A stretch of DNA of 64,000 nucleotides from SbD1 sp039679945 (GTDB taxonomy: Bacteria; Desulfobacterota; Syntrophobacteria; Syntrophobacterales; Syntrophobacteraceae). This document shows, one piece after another, positions 46,607 through 55,960 of this stretch; the first letter of the stretch is position 1; the number at the start of each line of letters is the position of its first letter. A model generated the notes under the pieces. That model ran no database searches, was not told the DNA's origin, and saw nothing but the letters and a program-made list of their open reading frames with translations. The translations under genes and the position numbers were made by a program. Where the stretch lies: the NCBI GenBank assembly GCA_039679945.1, contig JBDKTY010000130.1, forward strand, positions 55,379 to 119,378. Reading direction: 5' to 3'.

Positions 46607-47998
46607 ATGATTCTTTATTTGAAATTGCTCATCCTGCTGTGGCTGATCAACTTCGCTCCACCTTTCATGGCCCTGATTTTCGAGAAAAAGTGGAGCACGC
46701 CGATTGATTTGGGTCACAATTATTCGGATGGACGTCCATTTTTCGGAAGCCACAAGACCATTCGCGGCTTCCTGGCCGGCGTAGCCGCGGGCGCTTTTAT
46801 GGGGGCCGCCATGGGTTTTGCCTGGTGGATCGGTCCGGCGGCGGGCGTCCTCGGCATGTCCGGAGACCTTCTGTCGAGTTTTGTGAAAAGGCGGCTTGCC
46901 TTTCCCAGCGGCGACGTGGTTCCCGGGCTGGATCAATTCCCCGAAGGGTTCCTTCCCTTTCTTGTCCTCACCCCCCAATTCGCGCTCTCCGCCAGGGCGA
47001 CTCTGGCATGTATCATCGTATTTGGAGTGGGAGCCTACCTCGGATCGATATTTCTGAATCGGGTACTCCTGGAAAAACCCTTCGATTCCTATCCGCGAAA
47101 GCTGCGTCCCGTGACCAGGTTCCGCGAACTCGTGTCCTGCCAGATCAGCTCGCGACCCCTGCGCTTCATCCTGAACTTCGAGGACGCATTCTATTACCAC
47201 ATTTTCATGAAAACAGTTTTTCGGCTCCTGGGGATCTTTGGAAAGGGGAGGCGAAACGCTCTCGTTGTGGAGACCAGGGAAGTGAGCTTCCGTTTTCCGG
47301 ATCTCCCCCGCTCATTCGATGGTTACAGGATTCTTTTCCTGACGGATCTGCACCTGGACGGACTGGAGGGCTTGACCGAAAAGCTCATCGAGATTGTCCG
47401 GCGGATTCCCGTCGACCTGTGCATCCTGGGAGGCGATTTCAGGATGGAGACCTCTGGACCGTTCGCGAACGCGCTCTCCCACCTCTCCGCGCTTCTGCCC
47501 GAAATCCGCGCCAGGGACGGCATCGTCGCGGTACTCGGCAATCATGACTGTATCGAGATAGTGGAAAAGCTGGAAGAGATAGGGATACACTTCCTGGTCA
47601 ACCAGTCGCTTGCACTGGAGCGGGGCGAAGAGAGGCTATGGCTCGCCGGCGTGGACGACGCCCATTACTTTAAATGTCACAACCCGGAGCAGGCGTTCCG
47701 CGACGTGCCAAAAGACGCCTTCTCGATATTCATCTCTCACTCGAACGAAATATACGACCAGGTGGGCCAGTACGGCCCGAGACTCTATCTCTGCGGCCAC
47801 TGCCATGACGGGCAGATCAAGATCCCTCCTTTCGGGGCTTTGTTCACCCACAGCAGGGCCCCCAGGTCTCTTTGCAGCGGCAGATGGTCCTACAGGGGCA
47901 TGCCGGGGTACACGAGCGCGGGAGTCGGTGTCTCGGGCGTCCCGGTCCGTTTCAATACGAAAGGCGAAGTGACGGTGATAACGCTGGAACGGGAGTAA
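46607..47998 (+). CDS. CarS-like CDP-alcohol synthase/metallophosphoesterase fusion
   Basis: 463 residues. Residues 1-175 are membrane helices with motifs of the CDP-archaeol synthase (CarS/DUF46) family: DGRPFFGSHKTIRGF, GMSGDLLSSFVKRR and SGDVVPGLDQ. Residues about 235-463 are a YaeI-type calcineurin-like phosphoesterase: FLTDLHLDG, LGGDF, LGNHDC, SHSNE and GHCHDGQI. CarS-type enzymes move CMP from CTP to a phospholipid precursor; the phosphoesterase half would hydrolyse a phosphate ester or pyrophosphate, perhaps of a related lipid. Both active sites look intact. ATG 46607 directly precedes the first membrane helix; ATG 46568 is in frame. Neither has a good ribosome-binding site. It is divergent from the ComEA-like gene. 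Confidence 0.85.
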   Translation: MILYLKLLILLWLINFAPPFMALIFEKKWSTPIDLGHNYSDGRPFFGSHKTIRGFLAGVAAGAFMGAAMGFAWWIGPAAGVLGMSGDLLSSFVKRRLAFPSGDVVPGLDQFPEGFLPFLVLTPQFALSARATLACIIVFGVGAYLGSIFLNRVLLEKPFDSYPRKLRPVTRFRELVSCQISSRPLRFILNFEDAFYYHIFMKTVFRLLGIFGKGRRNALVVETREVSFRFPDLPRSFDGYRILFLTDLHLDGLEGLTEKLIEIVRRIPVDLCILGGDFRMETSGPFANALSHLSALLPEIRARDGIVAVLGNHDCIEIVEKLEEIGIHFLVNQSLALERGEERLWLAGVDDAHYFKCHNPEQAFRDVPKDAFSIFISHSNEIYDQVGQYGPRLYLCGHCHDGQIKIPPFGALFTHSRAPRSLCSGRWSYRGMPGYTSAGVGVSGVPVRFNTKGEVTVITLERE

Positions 47999-48033
47999 GC
48001 GTGGGTCGTCACTCTGTTTGAATCGGAAATCAC

Positions 48034-48066
48034 GAACACCCCAACCCTGTTCGCGGCGGGGTGTTC
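48034..48066. terminator. hairpin between convergent genes
   Basis: Nine-base perfect inverted repeat GAACACCCC / GGGGTGTTC with a 15-base loop, between the fusion gene (plus) and gpmI (minus). There is no T-run, so a terminator role is tentative. The word CCCAACCCTGTTCG recurs nearby at about 48085. Confidence 0.35.
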
Positions 48067-48165
48067 ATGAGAGCATGGTATCCCAACCCTGTTCGGGCAG
48101 GTTACTCCCGAGCCAGTTCTTTTGTCATCGCCGTTGCGAACTGCCCCTTTGCCCCGGATGCCCGC

Positions 48166-49830
48166 TCAACAATCCTTTTTGAACAGCAGCAGCCCCGGAT
48201 CATAGATGTCCGGAGGCTTGACCCCCAGCAACTGGAGGAGGGTTGAAGCGACATTTGTCAGACCGGGGATTTGTATTTCCGAATTAAACTGAATGCAGTC
48301 CTCTCCGGACGGATCATATACGATAAACCACACCGGATTGGTGGTGTGCGCGGTCTTGGCCTTGGGCCTGCCGTCCTGGTGCAGCTTGGGTTTGTTCGTC
48401 TTTGTATCGATCTCGAACATTTCCTCGGCATTTCCATGGTCGGCGGTGACGAGCAGGACACCTCCCGCCTTCCGGGTGGCCTCCATCAGCCGCCCCAGGC
48501 ACAGATCCACCGCCTCGACCGCGATTCGGGTAGCCTGAAATACTCCGGTGTGCCCGACCATATCTCCGTTGGGATAGTTCAGCCGGATGAAGTCGAAGGA
48601 CTTCGATAAGATAGCCTCAACAACCTTGTCCGTTATTTCGGCCGCCTTCATCCATGGCCGCTCCTCGAAGGGAACCCTGTCCGACGGGATTTCGATATAC
48701 TCCTCACCCTTGGCATCGATCTTTCCGGACCTGTTCCCATTCCAGAAGTAGGTCACATGCCCGTACTTCTGGGTTTCGCTGATCGCCATCTGGCGCAGGT
48801 GGTGGAGCGCGAGAAATTCACCGACGGTGTGCTCGATATGGGGCGGTTCCACCAGGAAGTGCCGGGGGATATGCAGTTCGGTATCATATTCCATCATCCC
48901 GGCGAAGGCGACACGAGGACACGGTATCCGCTCGAAATGCGAAAACTCGTCATCCTCGAACGCACGGCAGGTCTCCATCGCCCTGTCACCGCGGAAATTG
49001 AAGAAAATCACCGCATCCCCGTCGCGTATGGGACCGACCGGTCCCGATTCATCGGCCACGATAAATGGCGGGAGATCCTGATCTATTACTCCGGGCTGCT
49101 CCTCCCGGTATGTCCTGACCGCCTCCGCGGCGGAGCGGAAATTGCGCCCCTCGCCCGCCACGTGTGTCTTCCAACCGAGTTCCACCATTCCCCAGTTGGC
49201 TTCATAGCGGTCCATGGTAATTTTCATCCTGCCGCCGCCGCTCGCGATACGGTAATCCATGGTGGGACCATTGATTTTCGCAAGAAGGGCTTCCAGCCTG
49301 TCGATGTATTCAAGAGCGCTTGTCTCGCCGACATCCCGGCCATCCAGTAGTGCGTGGACTCGAACGCGAGGCAGCTTCTCGCGATATGCCAGTTGTTCGA
49401 GCATGATTTCAAGATGCCGTATGTGGCTGTGTATATTGCCGTCGGACAGGAGGCCGATGAAGTGCATTGCTCCATTGTATTCACGGCAGTACCGGACGAG
49501 CCGCTGCCAGGTCCGGCCCTTGAAAAGCTCGCCCGAAGCGATCGTCTCATTTACGAGCCGCGCGCCCTGCGGATAGAATCGGCCCGCCCCCAGGGCGTTA
49601 TGTCCTACCTCCGAGTTCCCCATGTCCTCATCCGAGGGAAGGCCCACGGCTGTCCCGTGTGCCCGCAGCAGGGTGTGTCCACACTTTTCGAGCAGCCAGT
49701 CAAGATGCGGTGTATAAGCGTTTGAAACCGCGTTGCCTTCGATATCTTTCCGGCAGCCTACTCCGTCCATGATGGCCAACGTGATGGGACGAGGCTTACG
49801 GTGGGTCAACAAAGAAACCATTTCCTTCAT
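48166..49830 (-). CDS. gpmI: 2,3-bisphosphoglycerate-independent phosphoglycerate mutase
   Basis: 554 residues. Interconverts 3- and 2-phosphoglycerate in glycolysis/gluconeogenesis using two Mn ions. Family motifs: MDGVGCR at the first metal Asp22, the phosphoserine nucleophile Ser73 in EDMGNSEVGHNALGAGR, LLSDGNIHSH, LLDGRD, FFNFRGDRAME, YPNGDMVGHTG and VTADHGNAEEM. Length is slightly above the usual 510. I chose ATG 49830 (MKEMVSLL) because GGAGAAG lies just upstream; ATG 49845 is also possible. The frame remains open beyond, but those residues are not family-like. It is convergent with the CarS fusion gene. Confidence 0.96.
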   Translation of the reverse strand: MKEMVSLLTHRKPRPITLAIMDGVGCRKDIEGNAVSNAYTPHLDWLLEKCGHTLLRAHGTAVGLPSDEDMGNSEVGHNALGAGRFYPQGARLVNETIASGELFKGRTWQRLVRYCREYNGAMHFIGLLSDGNIHSHIRHLEIMLEQLAYREKLPRVRVHALLDGRDVGETSALEYIDRLEALLAKINGPTMDYRIASGGGRMKITMDRYEANWGMVELGWKTHVAGEGRNFRSAAEAVRTYREEQPGVIDQDLPPFIVADESGPVGPIRDGDAVIFFNFRGDRAMETCRAFEDDEFSHFERIPCPRVAFAGMMEYDTELHIPRHFLVEPPHIEHTVGEFLALHHLRQMAISETQKYGHVTYFWNGNRSGKIDAKGEEYIEIPSDRVPFEERPWMKAAEITDKVVEAILSKSFDFIRLNYPNGDMVGHTGVFQATRIAVEAVDLCLGRLMEATRKAGGVLLVTADHGNAEEMFEIDTKTNKPKLHQDGRPKAKTAHTTNPVWFIVYDPSGEDCIQFNSEIQIPGLTNVASTLLQLLGVKPPDIYDPGLLLFKKDC

Positions 49831-50105
49831 TCGGTGCTTCTCCATTAAAATTCCCGGTGAATGCGTCTGATAATCATAATTTGCGTGCATGGCCCGTTCT
49901 GGATGCTCATGACGAACGGCGGTTGGTACTTCGATACCCAGAGAAAAAACCCTTTGATGCCTCCAGAAACAGCCCGCCCCGAATCGCATCAAACCACCGA
50001 TGAAAGTGGATATTCCCCGTACACCCCGAGCATTGAAGGGTAGAACGGGCCATTTGCGGTCTTCAGGTAAGGCATGACCGGGTAACCGGCCCGAACCCCG
50101 AAGTG

Positions 50106-51194
50106 TTACTGCTGCCGCGTTCTTTTTTCCCGGGGTCTTTCCCCCAGTGTCACATGGGCGCTTCCCTTGCTCCCGTCCCAGTGGACGATTCCCAATTCGA
50201 CCCTGTCTCCGGGACGCAGCCTCCGGACTTCCCGAATTGCGGCATCCGCGTCCTCGACCTTCTTGCCGTTCACCGTGACGACCACGTCCCCACCCACAGT
50301 CACGATGTTGTTCCCAATTTGCGCGCGCTTGTTCCCGCCCTTCAGGCCCGCTTTATCGGCCGGGCCGCGGGGCGTTACTTCAATTACGAGCGCCCCGGAG
50401 GTGACGGGCAGCTTCAACACCTCGGCCATATCGGGAAAAAGGGTCATCAGGGTTGCCCCGAGGAAAGGATAGTTGTAGTAGCCCTTGTCTATCAGGTCAT
50501 TAACGACCCTTTTGACGGTATCCACGGGGATGGCGAACCCTATCCCGACGCTCGCGCCCGTGGGGCTGAAGATGGCGGTCGCAACACCGATCAGACGGCC
50601 GGATGAGTCGATCACGGGTCCGCCGGAATTGCCGGGATTAATGGAGGCGTCCGTCTGGAGAATGTCTTCGACAAGCGCCCCGCTTTGTGCCCGCATCGTG
50701 CGTCCAAGTGAACTGATCACCCCGGTGGTGAGGGTCTGTCCGAGTCCGAACGGATTGCCGATGGCGATCGCCTTCTGCCCCACTTTCAAATCGGCCGAAC
50801 CGCCGAATGGGATCACGGTCAATTTCTCCTTGGGTGCGTCGATCTTTACAACGGCCAGGTCAGTGTCGGGGTCGGAACCGATGAGTCTCGCCGTGTACTT
50901 TTTCCCGTTGGCAAGAGTAACCTCAAGCTTTCGAGCATCCTCGATGACGTGGTTGTTGGTCAGAATGTAGCCGCGCGGGTCCACGATCGAACCCGATCCC
51001 GTTCCCTGCCTCGGCACGACGTTAAAGAAAAAATCGTGTTCCAGCACGGTGCTCGTTATGTTTACAACGCCCGGAGCGAGACGCTGGTAGAGGTCGATGT
51101 TGTTTCTCTCCTCCTCGGTCAGGGCCGCGACCTTGGGGACAGCGGCCAGGAACACGAAAATAAAAGCAAGAATGAAAGATTGTCTTCGAAACAT
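50106..51194 (-). CDS. HtrA/DegP-type serine protease with PDZ domain
   Basis: 362 residues. Signal peptide MFRRQSFILAFIFVFLAAVP, cleavage near VAA. Trypsin-like domain with catalytic His82 (LTNNHVI), Asp112 (DPDTDLAVVK) and Ser190 (NPGNSGGP). One PDZ domain follows (about 255-350: FLGATLMTLFPDMAEVLKLP and VEDADAAIREVRRLRPGD). It should degrade misfolded periplasmic proteins. ATG 51194 has GGGAG eight bases upstream. A paralogous protease gene lies just upstream on the same strand (109 bases), suggesting a tandem duplication followed by divergence. Confidence 0.94.
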   Translation of the reverse strand: MFRRQSFILAFIFVFLAAVPKVAALTEEERNNIDLYQRLAPGVVNITSTVLEHDFFFNVVPRQGTGSGSIVDPRGYILTNNHVIEDARKLEVTLANGKKYTARLIGSDPDTDLAVVKIDAPKEKLTVIPFGGSADLKVGQKAIAIGNPFGLGQTLTTGVISSLGRTMRAQSGALVEDILQTDASINPGNSGGPVIDSSGRLIGVATAIFSPTGASVGIGFAIPVDTVKRVVNDLIDKGYYNYPFLGATLMTLFPDMAEVLKLPVTSGALVIEVTPRGPADKAGLKGGNKRAQIGNNIVTVGGDVVVTVNGKKVEDADAAIREVRRLRPGDRVELGIVHWDGSKGSAHVTLGERPREKRTRQQ

Positions 51195-51303
51195 CGATTC
51201 AACTCCCTGACAGTCAAATGCACATTCGTCACGATGTGCAATCATTCCCTATGGGCAGTTCTTCTTTTCTCCCGCGCGCGGGAGCCTTGGAACATTCGTC
51301 TTT

Positions 51304-52143
51304 TCAGAAACCCGCACCCGGTCGGGGGCGATAGACCCTGCGCAAAAACCAGACAAGAATCAGAATCGCCATGGCCCAGCCGACAAACTTCGGCCATTGC
51401 TGAACGAGCCCCGACACGACGGCCTTCATGCGGTTGACGGGAAGGGCGAAGCCGATGCGAATGCTCGACCCCGTGGGACTGAGGATGGCGGTGCATATAC
51501 CCACGAGTTCTCCCTCCATATTGACGAGCGCCCCTCCCGAGTTGCCCGGGTTGATGGGGGCATCCGTCTGGATAAGGTCCTTAAGGACTTTATCCCCATC
51601 CTTAATGGTCCTGCCCGTCATGCTGACAGTTCCTGCCGTGAGCGTCTGTCCCAGCCCGAAAGGATTGCCGACCGCCAGCACCCTCTCGCCGGTCTTCAGG
51701 TTATTCGAGTCGCCGAGTTGAATGGCACTCAGCGGTTTGTCACCGGGATCCACCCGCAGGACGGCGAAGTCCTCGCTTGAGGAAGCCGCGATCAACCGCG
51801 CTTCGAGCCGTCTCCCGTCGGAAAGGGCCACCATGATCTTCTGGGCGCTCGAGACAACATGGTTGTTCGTTATGATGAGGCCGTCCGATCCGAGGACCAC
51901 TCCGGAACCGGAACCGGACTGAGTCGGCACCGCGCACCAGAAGTACTCCGGGTCGCACTGTCTGGTCGTGATGTTGACAACTGAGGGGGCAACCTTTTCG
52001 TACGCACGAATTGTGCCTGTTTCAACGGAAGTGAGCGCCGAGACTCGGGGCGCTGCAATGAGAGCACAAAACATCAGGAAGGAAAAAACAAGCGCGCGAA
52101 AGCGCTCGCGACGATGATATCCCCTGGTCATGAAGGTTCGCAT
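51304..52143 (-). CDS. HtrA-like serine protease with C-terminal membrane anchor, no PDZ
   Basis: 279 residues. N-terminal signal or anchor (FRALVFSFLMFCALIAA), trypsin-like domain with His95 (ITNNHVV), Asp125 (SSEDFAVLR) and Ser202 (NPGNSGGA), so the triad is intact. It closely resembles the next protease (shared AVGNPFGLGQTLT and ILSPTG blocks) but lacks PDZ; instead it ends in a membrane helix (FVGWAMAILILVWFL) with a basic tail RRVYRPRPG. It is therefore probably held at the periplasmic face of the inner membrane. ATG 52143 is close to GGGGTGAG; ATG 52131 is an alternative. A perfect 22-bp hairpin lies 46 bases upstream of the start. Confidence 0.9.
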   Translation of the reverse strand: MRTFMTRGYHRRERFRALVFSFLMFCALIAAPRVSALTSVETGTIRAYEKVAPSVVNITTRQCDPEYFWCAVPTQSGSGSGVVLGSDGLIITNNHVVSSAQKIMVALSDGRRLEARLIAASSSEDFAVLRVDPGDKPLSAIQLGDSNNLKTGERVLAVGNPFGLGQTLTAGTVSMTGRTIKDGDKVLKDLIQTDAPINPGNSGGALVNMEGELVGICTAILSPTGSSIRIGFALPVNRMKAVVSGLVQQWPKFVGWAMAILILVWFLRRVYRPRPGAGF

Positions 52144-52188
52144 CTCACCCCTGTACCGGTATGCCTTCGCGTGCGGGCTCAACGGGCA

Positions 52189-52240
52189 TGCACGCAAGTT
52201 CCCGCCGGGAGGGAAGCATCCCGGCGGGAACTTGCGTGCA
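52189..52240. repeat. perfect 22-bp inverted repeat with 8-base loop
   Basis: Arms 52189-52210 and 52219-52240 are exact reverse complements (outer end TGCACGCAAG, inner end CCGCCGGGA), with loop GGGAAGCA. It lies between the RND exporter and the membrane-anchored protease, both minus. No T-run follows on either strand, so it is not a textbook intrinsic terminator; an mRNA-stabilising or regulatory hairpin is possible. Confidence 0.9.
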
Positions 52241-52296
52241 AACGAGAATATAGGTTAATACGCAAATCCCACATGTAAACAGGCAGGGTGGCTGCT

Positions 52297-55017
52297 TTAT
52301 CTTACAGGGTCGGAGACTTTTCTGGGAGCCATCCCCGCCAGGATGGCTGGAATTATAATGATGGCGCTCAGCAGCACGCACAGGCTTCCCGTCCAGGACA
52401 CGAATCCCAGGCTGAAGATTCCCCGGTGATGGGAGATCATTAAAGCGCCGAATCCGAGCGTGGTCGTGAGGGCCGCCAGGATCACTCCCTTAGCGGTACT
52501 GACCGGCAGGTGACCAGGTATCATCCTGCCCTCCCTCCAGCGGCTGAGTATGATCACCGCATACTCCACTCCAGCGCCGACAACCAGCGGCATAAAGATG
52601 CTGTTGGCAAGATTGAACTGCACGTCCGCGAATCCCATGATACCGACCGTCCAGATGCTGCCCAGGGCAAGGGGTATCATCGCGAGCAATGTGAGCCGCA
52701 CATCCCGGAAGACAATGAGCAGCATTATTACAATGAATATCACCGCGTAGATGGAAGCCTTTATGCACGCATCCTTGAAGGCCGAAGCAAAAACATGAAG
52801 TGAAACCGGATCTCCCACTACCTGGGGATCGACCGACTGCGTTTCCCGGACGAATGTGGTAAGGGCATGCTCATCCCAGACGGATTCCCTTGGGAAAATG
52901 CGCAAAAGGTACGTTCCCTGCTGGTAAAACCAACCGCGCAGAGTGTCCGGCAGGTCTTCCACTCTCATGGGAGAGGCACTTATCCCTTTTCTTAGCGTAT
53001 CCCATTTGTTCGAAAGGTCGCCAAAGAAATGTTTCCTGTATTCGTATAATCTCTCGACGGAATCCGGCGCGCTTTGCAGACTGCCCACGATGTCCTGCGC
53101 AAGGGCACGAACCAAAGCCATTTGCTCTACAAGAGGTTTTTCGGCCCCCCACCGTTCCGCCTGGTCGTCCTGCAGTTTGAACCGGATTCGCTCGAGCACG
53201 TCGATAAGCTCCTTTACGTTCAATTCCTGATTCCCGAAATTCACCGGCTTGATTTCCGGAATTTTCGGTTGAAGCGAGCGGAGCATCGGAAGTTTCTTCT
53301 CCTGATCCTCGGGCAGGAGCGTAAAAGCGCTCTCGACTTCCGAAACGGATCGCAATTTCTCAAATTTCCTGGCCTTTGCAGTCAGTTCTTCAAGGGAGGA
53401 GGCAAAGGAGCTGATAAAGATGGTTGAACGCTGGGAGTTCTCAATCAGGGCTTTCCCCCAGACAACCGATTCCGCGTTCGCGGTCTGGAGCCGCAAAGGG
53501 TTGAGATCGAAATATACCTGGCTCGCGCTGAGCGCGCAGAGCACGCTCAGGACTCCGGCTCCGGTGATGACCATACGGGCATGCCTGGGAGTCAAACGGA
53601 TAAAATCCCTGGTTTCAACCGGCTCGGCGGTGACGGCACTTCTTCTCGGCTTTCCTCCAAAGAGCAACGTGAGGGCTGGCAGGACACTGAAATCGGCAAT
53701 CAGGTTGAGCAGAATGCCCATGCCGGTGATAACTCCCAATTCCATGAGCCCCCGGAAACCTGTCAGTACGAACGGAAGGAACGAAAGGGTTGTTCCAAGG
53801 CAGGCGAGAATAATACCCGGCCCGGAACGCTCATTTACAACCCTGATCACCGACCCCATGCCGGAGCCGGCACGGCGCTCCTCTTCTTCCAGCCTTGAGT
53901 ACCAGTGAATACCGGAGTCTACTCCGAGCCCGACCAGGAGCGGCGCAAAGACAATGGAAATCATGTTGAGGTGACCGACAAACAGGGTCGCGCAACCGAA
54001 GGACCATGAGAGACCGAATGCAAGAGAAGCAGTCTGCAGCAGTGGCCGGCGAAGACCTCGACGGAAGGCCACCAAGAGCAAGAAAACACCGCCAATCGAG
54101 AGCCATGTCGCAACGGACATATCATCCAGGACGGCGGTCATCTCGTCGTTGTTCAGCGCCTCCTGGCCCGTTACCCCTGTCTTAACGTCCGGAAAGGAGA
54201 CCCTGAGTTCCCTCAGGTGTTTTCTCAACTGGTCCAGAGCGTCCCTGGTTACGACTATCTCGTCCTTCGATCTCTTGGGTGAAACGAACGCTATCATGTA
54301 GCGTTTCTTGGCTTCCCAGAAATAGCCTTCGAGATCGGGGTCCCAGGCGCTGCCCTTCAACAGGGAAACCCATGGGGATTTGAAGTTGTCCTGTCCATGG
54401 AGATAACTCGACATGCCTTCCAGGGTATCTATGAGAAAACTCAGGTCGAAAGGATCGGCCTTTTCTCCGGCCGGTTCCCCTTCATCCAGAAAACCGGTGA
54501 AGAACTCTCCGACCATTCGCGATGCCATCTCCTGGTTCAGGAGAGTGAGGAAGTTAAGAAGCTCGGGTTCCTCGGCGAATTTCTTGATGAGGTTGGCATG
54601 GGTGTCAATCTGTCGCTGCAGGTGATTGAGTTCCCGCTCATTGAGATAGAGGAGCTGCCAGGATTTGAACGGCTCGGGATCGACCCTGTAGATAATATTC
54701 TGAAAATGAGCGGAGTCTTTCCCGATACGCGATGCCAGCTCATTTACGAAGGAAACAGCCCGGAAAGGGTTCGAGGCCTCGATGACAACGTCAAATCTTC
54801 GCTTGGTCTCCGAGTTGAACGGGTCGAGCTTGTCACTCAGAGCTATCAGGGGATGGTCCTTCCGGATAAGCTCAAGCTGGTCCGTAATCATTTCCATTTT
54901 GGTGAACGTCAGCACTACTGAACCAACAGCAAGCAAAAAGGCGATTCCCAACACAGTGCGGGGCCTGGTAATTACTATTTCCGTCCAAATGCGCAATAAT
55001 CGTGACAATAATTTCAT
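52297..55017 (-). CDS. RND/MMPL-family exporter (HpnN-like)
   Basis: 906 residues. Two repeats, each with one N-terminal membrane helix, a large periplasmic loop and five further helices: residues about 15-35, then loop to 270, helices 290-450; a second helix near 475 (MVITGAGVLSVLCALSASQV), loop to 730, helices 745-895. Signatures GLGVDSGIHWYSRLEEEERR and VGAGVEYAVIILSRWREGR are the paired transmembrane-4 acidic motifs of MMPL/HpnN-type proton-driven lipid exporters. HpnN moves hopanoids to the outer membrane, but no hopanoid genes are in the window, so the substrate is open. The start ATG 55017 has only a weak site. The 22-bp hairpin lies 57 bases after its stop. Confidence 0.9.
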   Translation of the reverse strand: MKLLSRLLRIWTEIVITRPRTVLGIAFLLAVGSVVLTFTKMEMITDQLELIRKDHPLIALSDKLDPFNSETKRRFDVVIEASNPFRAVSFVNELASRIGKDSAHFQNIIYRVDPEPFKSWQLLYLNERELNHLQRQIDTHANLIKKFAEEPELLNFLTLLNQEMASRMVGEFFTGFLDEGEPAGEKADPFDLSFLIDTLEGMSSYLHGQDNFKSPWVSLLKGSAWDPDLEGYFWEAKKRYMIAFVSPKRSKDEIVVTRDALDQLRKHLRELRVSFPDVKTGVTGQEALNNDEMTAVLDDMSVATWLSIGGVFLLLVAFRRGLRRPLLQTASLAFGLSWSFGCATLFVGHLNMISIVFAPLLVGLGVDSGIHWYSRLEEEERRAGSGMGSVIRVVNERSGPGIILACLGTTLSFLPFVLTGFRGLMELGVITGMGILLNLIADFSVLPALTLLFGGKPRRSAVTAEPVETRDFIRLTPRHARMVITGAGVLSVLCALSASQVYFDLNPLRLQTANAESVVWGKALIENSQRSTIFISSFASSLEELTAKARKFEKLRSVSEVESAFTLLPEDQEKKLPMLRSLQPKIPEIKPVNFGNQELNVKELIDVLERIRFKLQDDQAERWGAEKPLVEQMALVRALAQDIVGSLQSAPDSVERLYEYRKHFFGDLSNKWDTLRKGISASPMRVEDLPDTLRGWFYQQGTYLLRIFPRESVWDEHALTTFVRETQSVDPQVVGDPVSLHVFASAFKDACIKASIYAVIFIVIMLLIVFRDVRLTLLAMIPLALGSIWTVGIMGFADVQFNLANSIFMPLVVGAGVEYAVIILSRWREGRMIPGHLPVSTAKGVILAALTTTLGFGALMISHHRGIFSLGFVSWTGSLCVLLSAIIIIPAILAGMAPRKVSDPVR

Positions 55018-55960
55018 CTAGCTATAATCCCAACTTATTTTGCGGTATATCCAAACTGGTGCTGGCCGGCATCAACAAGTACCCAACTGCCAGTGTCTCT
55101 GTCGTCATCCCGGCGGAAGCCTGAAATCCGGGCATTCTCCGCAAGTCGAAACTTGCCGGTTCCCCGCGCATGCCCCGGTACGGGCCGGAGATGCTTTATC
55201 CCGGCAATCTCCCGGCCATGCTATTATAACCATGCATGGCTCCATATATTATACTACCGCCTCTCTCCAATTATTACCTATTCACAAAAAATTCGGAATA
55301 GTCACGAGTTTTCTCCACATTTATCCTCAACAAACGGCGCGAGCGGGCGAAAACCTGCGCAAGGGCGCTCTGTCTCTCCCGAGGGCCTATTTAGCAAATG
55401 GCGCACACGCGTGCAATCCTGCCGTTCGGGCATCGAAAAGTGAACCTGCCGGCGCTCGCGCCCGTTCACGCACCCTGGTCTATTCGAACGTTTGCCATGG
55501 ACATGGCCGAAGAAATCATCCCCACCCGGTCCCGTGTTCGCGAACAGCAGCTTCCGCGAGGAAGATGTTCCAAACAACGGTTATATAGAGATGTACTTGA
55601 TCTATCAGCATCATGCAACAGATAGAGAGTCCTCACGGCACATTTCTTCGATATAGTCCCGACTAACCGACGGAATCGGTGATTCCTCCAAGACCCGTAT
55701 TTGAAGAGGGATCAGGAACGATGTCGCTGTTTTCATATCGCGAGAGTTGGGCTATATTAAAGAAATAATGTGATTTTTTTCCTTATACGGGATTATGTTC
55801 AAGATAACGTTCGCCCCCGGGGCATCGACTGTTTCCGCTCATACATCGATCGCCTCGGCACGAACGCCCGGGAGCGGCAGGCTCTCGAACGCAAACTGGT
55901 ATTTGCCGCGCGGGGTACGGGAAGTCCGGAAACGGCATGCGGGGGAAATGGAGATCCATA
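55018..55960. other. long intergenic gap between divergent genes
   Basis: No supported ORF. It holds a half-copy of the REP-like repeat (55103-55132) and an AT-rich stretch near 55750-55800 upstream of queD. I found no preQ1 riboswitch-like pattern in the queD leader. Confidence 0.4.
55103..55132. repeat. half-copy of the REP-like element
   Basis: CGTCATCCCGGCGGAAGCCT followed by GAAATCCGGG parallels the left end of the element at 26772. The expected right end (TGACG) was not found. Confidence 0.5.

Noticed and set aside
46451..47200. Upstream extension of the ComEA-like reading frame
   Set aside because: It lies antisense to the CarS domain of the fusion gene; the true start is at the membrane helix (46450).
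55040..55588. 182-codon plus-strand frame in the gap before queD
   Set aside because: Composition is not protein-like and no start site is visible; it contains the REP-like repeat.
55750..55960. Possible preQ1 riboswitch upstream of queD
   Set aside because: No preQ1-type stem with the required C-rich tail near the start codon could be found.
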